A DNA stretch of 11,686 bases from Lonsdalea britannica (lineage in GTDB: Bacteria > Pseudomonadota > Gammaproteobacteria > Enterobacterales > Enterobacteriaceae). Below the pieces are notes generated by a model that saw nothing but the letters and a program-made list of their open reading frames with translations, had not been told where the DNA came from and ran no database searches. Position numbers and translations under genes: made by a program. The DNA lies in assembly GCF_946477055.1 (NCBI RefSeq), contig NZ_CAMKXG010000098.1:1-11686 (forward strand). The letters run 5' to 3'. Positions 6,246 through 11,686 of the stretch are shown in pieces (position 1 is the first letter of the stretch; the number at the start of each line of letters is the position of its first letter).

Positions 6246-6277
6246 GCGCACACAACCAGTGCACCATTTTTGTGCGC
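6246..6277. promoter_or_regulatory. Two overlapping NtrC-type enhancer sites
   Basis: GCGCAC (6246-6251), GTGCAC (6259-6264) and GTGCGC (6272-6277) are spaced exactly 13 bases centre to centre. NtrC sites follow TGCAC-C-N5-G-GTGCA, in which GCAC and GTGC are seven bases apart. Both the left pair and the right pair keep this seven-base spacing, sharing the central half-site. The block lies about 120-150 bases upstream of the expected start, a normal enhancer distance. NtrC is not encoded in this window. Confidence 0.72.
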
Positions 6278-6368
6278 CGCGCCTGATTCCAGTGCATCCT
6301 ACCTTTTAGCAGGAGAATCTCTGCTAAGTTATGGTGCGTACCGAAAATCAGACGCGGTTCAGAGGGGG

Positions 6369-8153
6369 CTAGGAGGTCAGCTCCGCCGTGTCATAGCGTT
6401 TAGACTCTGCAAGGGCCTGTCCTGCCAGCTGAAGCTGATACATCTGATAATAGCGTCCTTGCTGAGCCAGCAATTGCGTATGTGTCCCCTGCTCAGCCAT
6501 TTCTCCATGGTTAAGCACCAGAATATTGTCCGCCTCAACGATGGTCGATAAACGGTGAGCGATGACTACCAGCGTCGTTTGAGCGCGAATCAACCGCAAC
6601 GCTTTCTGGATAGCCTGCTCGGTCCCGGAATCGATATTAGCGGTCGCCTCATCAAGAATGAGTACCTTAGGCGAGTTCACCAGCACGCGGGCCAGCGCGA
6701 GCAGCTGTTTTTGCCCCACGGAAAGGTTATTGCCCTGCTCACCGATTCGACTATGGATCCCCTCGGGCATATCCCTGACCAGCTCAGCCAGTTGCACCAT
6801 TTCCAGCACGTGCCACACGCTCTCTTCATCAATCTCTCGACCCAATGTGACGTTGGCATAAACCGAGTCAGCAAGGACCACCGGGTCCTGCTGAACCATC
6901 GCCACATTACTGCGCAGGACAGAGTGCGACAACGTCGGCAGCGGACGCTGATCCAATCGAATGACGCCGAGATCGGGGTTGTAATACCCCATAAGCAGGT
7001 TCGCCAGCGTGCTCTTGCCGCTGCCGGTATGCCCCACCAGCGCAACAAACCCTTTATCGGGGATTTGCAGATTGATGTTGCGTAATACCGGTTTGCCGCG
7101 GCGATAAGAGAAGGTGACATCGTCGATATCGATGCGTCCGCTGGTCAGCGGGCGTAAGTCATCGCCATAATCCTGCCGCTTGCCATCCATCAGCGCGAAA
7201 ATACGCTCTCCGGCCACGACGGCTTGCTGCAGCATCGACTGTTGAGTCGTCAGCTCGATCAAGGGTTCGTTAAGCCGTCCAAGATAATTGATGAAGGCGT
7301 ATAACACGCCAACCCCTACCGAACCGACCGAGCTAAAGCCGAACTGCAGCAGAAGCCCGCACATCACCAACGCGGAAAACAAGCTCAGCAGCGGACGTAA
7401 CAGAAAGCCCTCCAGACGTAGCGTTTGCATACGCGCCAGATAGTGCTTTTGACTGACTTCACTCAGGCGTTTGCCAAACCGCGCCTGCTGACGAAACTGC
7501 TGAATAACGCTCATACCATTGATGACTTCATTAAAACCATCATTGATATCCGCCAGATAGCTGCGCACTCGGCGTACTATCGGTGTGCTGTAGCGTTGAT
7601 AAATCACCATCACCACCATCACGGCCGGGAAGATAGTCAACGCGACGAGCGCCATGCGCCAATCAAGGCTGAACATCGCCACCATCATGGCGCTGATGAG
7701 CGCTGCGCTGCGCAGAACCGTCGCCACCACCATCACGTAGAGATCCCGGACCACTTCCGTATCATTCGTCACGCGGGAAATGAGTTGCCCGACGGGTTGG
7801 GTATCAAACGTCGATAGCGGCTGACGCAATGCGGCATCCATCACATCAATACGCAATTGCTGTACGACACCGACGGCGACCCGATTGAAGGTCAGCGCCT
7901 GCAGGTAATGAAGGGAGGCGGCAAGCAGTTGCAGCAATACGTAAACTGCGGCCAGGCCGCTGGCCAGCATCAGCGGAAATTGCCCTTTTGAGACGAGATG
8001 GTCGATAAAGTAACTGATGAGTATGGGGCCGGCGACTTCCGCCGCCGCCGCGATCCAGAGCATCACCATGCCTACCGCCAGCGGTTTACGCCAGGGTGAA
8101 CCATAGGCCAGCAGACGTTTCAGCGTCGGCCAGAGCGGATGTGAATTATTCAC
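6369..8153 (-). CDS. mdlB: Heterodimeric ABC exporter subunit MdlB
   Basis: This 594-residue half-transporter resembles E. coli MdlB (593 residues). An exporter-type membrane domain with six segments (about 25-310) is followed by an ATPase domain: Walker A GHTGSGKS (374-381), Q-loop near 421, signature LSVGQ (477-481), Walker B LILDE (498-502) with catalytic Glu502, and H-loop His533. The signature has valine in place of the usual first glycine, whereas the Walker B glutamate is normal. It starts at GTG 8153, six bases after AGGAGG and overlapping the last eight bases of mdlA, so the two are translationally coupled. A longer open frame to 8312 lies wholly inside mdlA and is rejected. The substrate is unknown; the name reflects an old multidrug-like label. 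Confidence 0.93.
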   Translation of the reverse strand: MNNSHPLWPTLKRLLAYGSPWRKPLAVGMVMLWIAAAAEVAGPILISYFIDHLVSKGQFPLMLASGLAAVYVLLQLLAASLHYLQALTFNRVAVGVVQQLRIDVMDAALRQPLSTFDTQPVGQLISRVTNDTEVVRDLYVMVVATVLRSAALISAMMVAMFSLDWRMALVALTIFPAVMVVMVIYQRYSTPIVRRVRSYLADINDGFNEVINGMSVIQQFRQQARFGKRLSEVSQKHYLARMQTLRLEGFLLRPLLSLFSALVMCGLLLQFGFSSVGSVGVGVLYAFINYLGRLNEPLIELTTQQSMLQQAVVAGERIFALMDGKRQDYGDDLRPLTSGRIDIDDVTFSYRRGKPVLRNINLQIPDKGFVALVGHTGSGKSTLANLLMGYYNPDLGVIRLDQRPLPTLSHSVLRSNVAMVQQDPVVLADSVYANVTLGREIDEESVWHVLEMVQLAELVRDMPEGIHSRIGEQGNNLSVGQKQLLALARVLVNSPKVLILDEATANIDSGTEQAIQKALRLIRAQTTLVVIAHRLSTIVEADNILVLNHGEMAEQGTHTQLLAQQGRYYQMYQLQLAGQALAESKRYDTAELTS

Positions 8154-9915
8154 CTTTAACCTCCTGATGCGAGGTTGGCTCGTCCAATGCGGCTTCGAGT
8201 TGCTGGTAACGATACATGTCCCGATACCATCCTGATTCTCGTGACAGCGCCTGATGATTACCGCGCTGCGCCACTCCGCCCTGTTGCAGCACCAGCACTT
8301 CATCGGCGTCAACCAATGCCGAAAGCCGGTGTGCGCTGATGATCAGGGTGCGCCTTTCTCCCCACTCACGCAGGTTATTCAATATTTCATGTTCAGTACG
8401 TCCGTCCACGGCGGAAAGCGCATCATCCAGCACCAGCACCTCGGCCTCCAGCAGGAGCGCGCGTGCAATCGCAATACGTTGCTTCTGCCCACCGGAGAGC
8501 ATGACCCCACGCTCGCCCACTTCGGTTTCATACCCCTGCGGCAAGCGCAGAATATCGTCGTGGACATGAGCCAAACGAGCCGCTTCCTCGATTTGCGCGA
8601 CGGTCGCATCCGGTCGTCCCAAGGCAATATTGCTCGCGACCGTATCGGCAAACAGGAACGGCGTTTGTCCTACGACGGCGAACCGGCTCCTCAAGTCATC
8701 CAGACGCAGGCTATCAAGCGGGAGGCCATGGTAAGAAATGCACCCCGCCTCTACATCGAATGAACGCAGCAACAGAGAGATTAACGTACTTTTTCCGGAA
8801 CCGGTGGGACCACAGAGTCCCAGCATTCTTCCCGGTTGCAGCGTGAAACTGACGTTATGTAATACGGTCTGACCGTGCTGCGGATAATGAAATGCCTGAA
8901 TATCTACCGCCAGCGTTCCGGGCTCGTCCGGCAGAGGCTGAACACCATCGACCACCACCGGTTTCTCGGACAGGAGCTGACGAATACGGCTATAGCCAGC
9001 GCTGCCGCGTTCAACGATATTCAGCATCCAGGCCAGTGCCAGCATCGGCCAAATCATTAGTCCTAGATACATAACAAAACTGGTCAATTCGCCCAGCGTC
9101 ATCGTCCCGTGGATCACCATCCAGCTACCGCCACCAATGGCCAGCAGGTTGGATAAGGCGACAGCAATATAAATCGTGGGATCGAACCGCGCATCCACGC
9201 GAGCCACCCGCATGTTTTTGGCGCCCGTATCCGCAGCCACTTCGGCAAAACGCTGTGACTGATAATCCTCCAGCCCAAACGATTTGATCATCCGGATACT
9301 GGTCAGGCTTTCCTGCGTCTGATTATTCAGCATTGAAAACGCCGCCTGAGCGGCTTTGAAACGGTGGTGCAGCTGCGTACCGTAGTGCTTGATAATGATG
9401 GCCATGATCGGCATCGGCGCCAAAGACAGCAGCGTCAACTGCCAGCTTAGCTGTGTGCACATCACCACCAGCACGGCGCACCCCATCATCAGAGAATCGA
9501 CAAACGTCAGCACGCCTTCACCGGCAGCAAAGACCACTCGGTCGACGTCATTGGTGGCTCTCGCGATCAAATCTCCGGTGCGATGACGCAGATAAAAGGC
9601 AGGATGCTGACGGCTGAGTTGACGATAAAAATCACCACGCAGCTCTACCGCCAGTTGATAGGACGCGCCAAACAGCAGAACGCGCCAGAAATATCTCAGC
9701 ACGTAAGTTAATACGGCGGACAGCGCCATCAGCCCGATCCACCCCATCGCGGTAGCGGCCGGCATATCGTGTTGCGTTACACCATCGACGACAATCCCGA
9801 CAAGCGCCGGAGGCAGTAATTGCAGTATGGCGATGACGATTAAGAGGATTACCGCCCCCAGATAACGCTTCCATTCACGGCGGAAATACCATCCTAGTTG
9901 AGCAAAAAGTCTCAC
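8146..9915 (-). CDS. mdlA: Heterodimeric ABC exporter subunit MdlA
   Basis: This 589-residue half-transporter is close to E. coli MdlA, starting [15 protein letters not shown] membrane domain (about 18-305) is followed by an ATPase domain with Walker A GPTGSGKS (369-376), Q-loop Gln417, canonical signature LSGGQ (473-477), Walker B VLVLD (493-497) followed by Asp498 where a catalytic glutamate is usual, and H-loop His529. It should pair with MdlB. The GTG start follows from the family N-terminus; the ribosome binding site is poor (GGAATGAAGA). An ATG frame of four codons ends on the start codon as GTGA. decR lies 81 bases upstream on the same strand. A possible -10, TATACT, is at 9973-9968 on the minus strand, so the pair may have its own promoter. 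Confidence 0.93.
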   Translation of the reverse strand: MRLFAQLGWYFRREWKRYLGAVILLIVIAILQLLPPALVGIVVDGVTQHDMPAATAMGWIGLMALSAVLTYVLRYFWRVLLFGASYQLAVELRGDFYRQLSRQHPAFYLRHRTGDLIARATNDVDRVVFAAGEGVLTFVDSLMMGCAVLVVMCTQLSWQLTLLSLAPMPIMAIIIKHYGTQLHHRFKAAQAAFSMLNNQTQESLTSIRMIKSFGLEDYQSQRFAEVAADTGAKNMRVARVDARFDPTIYIAVALSNLLAIGGGSWMVIHGTMTLGELTSFVMYLGLMIWPMLALAWMLNIVERGSAGYSRIRQLLSEKPVVVDGVQPLPDEPGTLAVDIQAFHYPQHGQTVLHNVSFTLQPGRMLGLCGPTGSGKSTLISLLLRSFDVEAGCISYHGLPLDSLRLDDLRSRFAVVGQTPFLFADTVASNIALGRPDATVAQIEEAARLAHVHDDILRLPQGYETEVGERGVMLSGGQKQRIAIARALLLEAEVLVLDDALSAVDGRTEHEILNNLREWGERRTLIISAHRLSALVDADEVLVLQQGGVAQRGNHQALSRESGWYRDMYRYQQLEAALDEPTSHQEVKGE

Positions 9916-9996
9916 GCGGTCTTCATTCCAAAGCTAGTAGCATCATTATTATTGCGGGCAGAACAATAGTATACATGATTGCCCAAAGGGATAAAT

Positions 9997-10458
9997 TTAG
10001 ACCTTTATCGGCAACGCCGTGGTGTGTTTGATCTCTTCCATCGCAAAGCTGGAGGTGACGTCCACCAGCCCCGGAATACCTTTGACGAGCCGCTTGTAGA
10101 AATTGTCATAGTTTTTCATATCTTCTACCCGAACCTGCATCAGGTAATCGTACTCACCGGCCATGCGATAAAAGGACAATACTTCCGGCATATCGGACAC
10201 AAAGCGGCAGAAGTCCCGATACCAGTCGCTGTTGTGCTGCTGAGTTTTCAGAAGCACAAACGCCGTCAACCCCAGCCCCAATCGTTCATTATCCAGCAGG
10301 GCAACACGCGCCTTGATATATCCCGACTCTTCCAGACGCTTCAGCCGTTTCCAACAGGGTGTCGATGTCAGGTTGACCGCCTCGGCCAATGCCTGCAGTG
10401 AAAGCGTACAGTCATGCTGCAAGAGAGCGAGCAAAGTGCGGTCGATTTTATCTAGCAT
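9997..10458 (-). CDS. decR: Lrp/AsnC family cysteine-responsive regulator DecR (CcdR)
   Basis: This 153-residue transcription factor is close to E. coli DecR (YbaO). The N-terminal helix-turn-helix (about 4-50) contains [20 protein letters not shown], and the C-terminal RAM ligand/oligomer domain (about 65-145) includes [13 protein letters not shown] and ends [14 protein letters not shown]. DecR senses cysteine: in E. coli it activates cyuPA (yhaOM), and in Pantoea ananatis the orthologue CcdR, next to ccdA, induces the desulfhydrase gene. The same divergent arrangement is seen here, with 120 bases between the start codons. The start has no good ribosome binding site (CCCCT precedes ATG), which suggests weak translation or coupling to a short upstream frame. 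Autoregulation is likely because operator-like dyads overlap its promoter. Confidence 0.94.
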   Translation of the reverse strand: MLDKIDRTLLALLQHDCTLSLQALAEAVNLTSTPCWKRLKRLEESGYIKARVALLDNERLGLGLTAFVLLKTQQHNSDWYRDFCRFVSDMPEVLSFYRMAGEYDYLMQVRVEDMKNYDNFYKRLVKGIPGLVDVTSSFAMEEIKHTTALPIKV

Positions 10459-10470
10459 AGGGGATAACCA

Positions 10471-10525
10471 TAGAAAAATTTTCTCTCATTTAGGGCAAAT
10501 AAAGAAAAATATGCAATCTTTTTTC
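10471..10525. promoter_or_regulatory. Two A/T dyads, candidate DecR/Lrp operators
   Basis: The first dyad, TAGAAAAATTTTCTC (10471-10485), fits 13 of 15 positions of the Lrp consensus YAGHAWATTWTDCTR. The second is looser: GAAAAA (10504-10509) and TTTTTC (10520-10525) around ten bases. Their centres are about 36 bases apart. Both lie between decR and ccdA. The first overlaps the expected decR start of transcription and the second its -35, so one arrangement could repress decR and activate ccdA. Assignment to DecR rather than Lrp is inference from position. Confidence 0.55.
10488..10516 (-). promoter_or_regulatory. Probable decR promoter
   Basis: On the minus strand TTGCAT (10516-10511) and CTAAAT (10493-10488) are 17 bases apart, a fair sigma-70 match. 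Transcription would start near 10481, about 23 bases before the decR ATG and within the first candidate operator. Confidence 0.55.
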
Positions 10526-10578
10526 CTCATAAGCACGGTAGTCTAAGCGCATCCTTCAGATACAACGGAAGTTCTTTT

Positions 10579-11652
10579 ATGACTAACACATGGGTTAAAA
10601 ACGCCGTCAGCGCGATTGAGGCTGATTTTCAACGTTCCGCCGACACGCACCTCATGCGCCTGACGTTACCCGCCTACCCCGGTATATTCTTTTATCTGAA
10701 GGACGAGAGCACCCATCCCACCGGGAGCCTGAAACATCGGCTGGCACGCTCACTGTTCTTGTATGGCCTCAGCAATGGCTGGATCAAGGAAGGCACGACG
10801 ATCATCGAGGCTTCGTCAGGTAGCACCGCCGTCTCCGAGGCTTACTTTGCTCGCCTGCTGGGGCTGCCGTTTATTGCCGTGATGCCCGCCTGCACAGCGA
10901 AACGTAAAATCGAGCAAATTACGTTTTATGGCGGCCGCTGCCACTTCGTCGAGCAGTCGGGACAAATTTACGCAGCCTCAGAGCAATTGGCCCGCGATCT
11001 GAACGGCCACTATATGGATCAATTTACCTACGCTGAGCGTGCGACAGACTGGCGTGGTAACAACAACATTGCCGACAGCATTTATCACCAGATGTCCAGA
11101 GAGCCTTTCCCGGTTCCTGATTATCTGGTGATGAGCGCGGGCACGGGGGGAACCTCCGCCACCCTCGGGCGTTATATTCGCTATAAAGGACTGGATTCGA
11201 AGCTGGTGGTCGCCGATCCCGAAAACTCGGTGTTTTATGACTGCTACCGTCAGCAGGACCGTACGCTGACCTCCGCCTGCAGCAGCAGAATCGAAGGTAT
11301 TGGCCGCCCGCGTGCCGAACCGTCTTTCATTCCCAGCGTGATAGACGACATGATTAAAGTCCCTGATGCCGCCAGCGTCGCGACACTTCACTGGCTGGAA
11401 AGCGTCCTTGGTCGCAAAGTCGGCCCCTCTACCGGCACCAATGTGTGGGCCACGCTGCAACTAGCTGAGAAAATGAAAGCTGAAGGGCGTCAAGGCGCGA
11501 TTGTGACGCTGCTGTGTGATAGCGGCGAGCGCTACCTGGATACTTATTACAACCCCGAGTGGGTAGCAGCGCATATCGGTAATCTGGCGCCTTACGCCCG
11601 GCATCTCGCCTCGGAACAGCAGCAAGATCGCCTAACGCCGTGTCCGGCATGA
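10579..11652 (+). CDS. ccdA: PLP-dependent L-cysteine desulfhydrase (CcdA-like)
   Basis: This 357-residue fold-type II PLP enzyme belongs to the cysteine synthase family. Lys52 in PTGSLKHR is the expected Schiff-base lysine. ASSGSTAVSEA (78-88) is the substrate-binding loop, GTGGT (188-192) cups the PLP phosphate, and CDSGERYLDTYYNPEW (313-328) resembles the SSGERYLS segment of O-acetylserine sulfhydrylase. Position beside decR, in divergent orientation, matches P. ananatis ccdA, a cysteine-inducible desulfhydrase that breaks cysteine down to pyruvate, ammonia and sulfide and gives cysteine resistance. That assignment rests on context and family, since sequence alone could also fit a cysteine synthase or cystathionine beta-synthase-like enzyme. 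GGAAG at 10567-10571 supports the start. DecR probably activates it. Confidence 0.85.
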   Translation: MTNTWVKNAVSAIEADFQRSADTHLMRLTLPAYPGIFFYLKDESTHPTGSLKHRLARSLFLYGLSNGWIKEGTTIIEASSGSTAVSEAYFARLLGLPFIAVMPACTAKRKIEQITFYGGRCHFVEQSGQIYAASEQLARDLNGHYMDQFTYAERATDWRGNNNIADSIYHQMSREPFPVPDYLVMSAGTGGTSATLGRYIRYKGLDSKLVVADPENSVFYDCYRQQDRTLTSACSSRIEGIGRPRAEPSFIPSVIDDMIKVPDAASVATLHWLESVLGRKVGPSTGTNVWATLQLAEKMKAEGRQGAIVTLLCDSGERYLDTYYNPEWVAAHIGNLAPYARHLASEQQQDRLTPCPA

Positions 11653-11686
11653 TGTTATTTACTGCGCTGAAGCGAAGCAGGTTTTG

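Larger units (their letters stand above)
6066..6368 (-). promoter_or_regulatory. glnK-amtB upstream control region
   Basis: This 303-base gap between mdlB and glnK holds the sigma-54 promoter (6137-6151), two overlapping NtrC-type sites (6246-6277) and, between them, about 95 bases that would form the DNA loop. I did not find a clear IHF site in the loop. Nearer mdlB, an imperfect hairpin, TTAGCAG (6306-6312) with CTGCTAA (6321-6327), lacks a T-run on the minus strand, so I do not call it the mdlB terminator. Confidence 0.7.

Noticed and set aside
6306..6327. Hairpin past the mdlB stop as a terminator
   Set aside because: The stem has a bulge and on the minus strand is followed by AAAGG rather than a T-run.
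6555..7085. 176-codon open frame on the plus strand
   Set aside because: It is antisense to the ATPase domain of mdlB, whose motifs are intact; the composition is that of a shadow frame.
7425..7817. Plus-strand frame containing a run of histidines (a possible metal-binding protein)
   Set aside because: The histidines are the antisense of the methionine/valine/isoleucine-rich membrane segment of MdlB. It is not an independent gene.
8154..8312. Upstream extension of mdlB by 53 codons
   Set aside because: It lies entirely inside mdlA; GTG at 8153 has a strong AGGAGG and gives the family length.
11662..11686. Possible terminator after ccdA
   Set aside because: CTGC/GCAG followed by GTTTTG is suggestive, but the stem is only four pairs with an irregular interior, and the window ends here.

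Overview
The window is an ordinary-looking piece of chromosome from an enterobacterium (Enterobacterales). The proteins closely resemble those of Escherichia coli and Yersinia. The Hha protein is the short 67-residue YmoA-like form, and a cysteine desulfhydrase gene lies divergent to decR, as in Pantoea. Together these suggest the Pectobacteriaceae (Dickeya, Pectobacterium or Brenneria type). The genus is a guess made from memory of related proteins; no search was run.

Layout from left to right. Positions 12-425 hold the zinc-free ribosomal protein pair rpmE2-rpmJ2 (L31B, L36B). A 625-base stretch without a convincing gene follows, with a perfect 22-base palindrome and two small hairpins just ahead of tomB. 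tomB-hha (1051-1676) encode the Hha/TomB toxin-antitoxin and H-NS-partner pair and end at a hairpin terminator. The 4.5S RNA gene ffs (2025-2137, minus strand) has its own promoter and is divergent from the alkyltransferase-like gene ybaZ/atl (2293-2613). The lipoprotein gene ybaY (minus) and the acyl-CoA thioesterase gene tesB (plus) diverge from a shared control region.

The minus-strand block from 4394 to 10458 contains, in transcription order, decR, mdlA, mdlB, glnK and amtB. glnK-amtB is the classical nitrogen-limitation operon. Its sigma-54 promoter is readable at 6137-6151, and two overlapping NtrC-type enhancer sites lie at about -120 to -150. mdlA and mdlB overlap by 8 bases and encode the two different halves of an ABC exporter. 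decR (ybaO, ccdR in Pantoea) is an Lrp-family cysteine sensor, and divergent to it is ccdA, a PLP-dependent cysteine desulfhydrase. The 120 bases between them carry two A/T-rich dyads suited to DecR/Lrp binding.

Functionally, the right end is a cysteine-detoxification unit (sensor, degrading enzyme and possibly a neighbouring exporter). The centre is the ammonium uptake and PII unit, and the left end is stress and housekeeping. I found no convincing mobile element, CRISPR array, tRNA or clearly novel multi-gene system. The most useful leads are regulatory: the shared NtrC half-site upstream of glnK, the DecR-type dyads, the unexplained palindrome and leader hairpins in the 426-1050 gap, and the possible functional link of MdlAB to cysteine.
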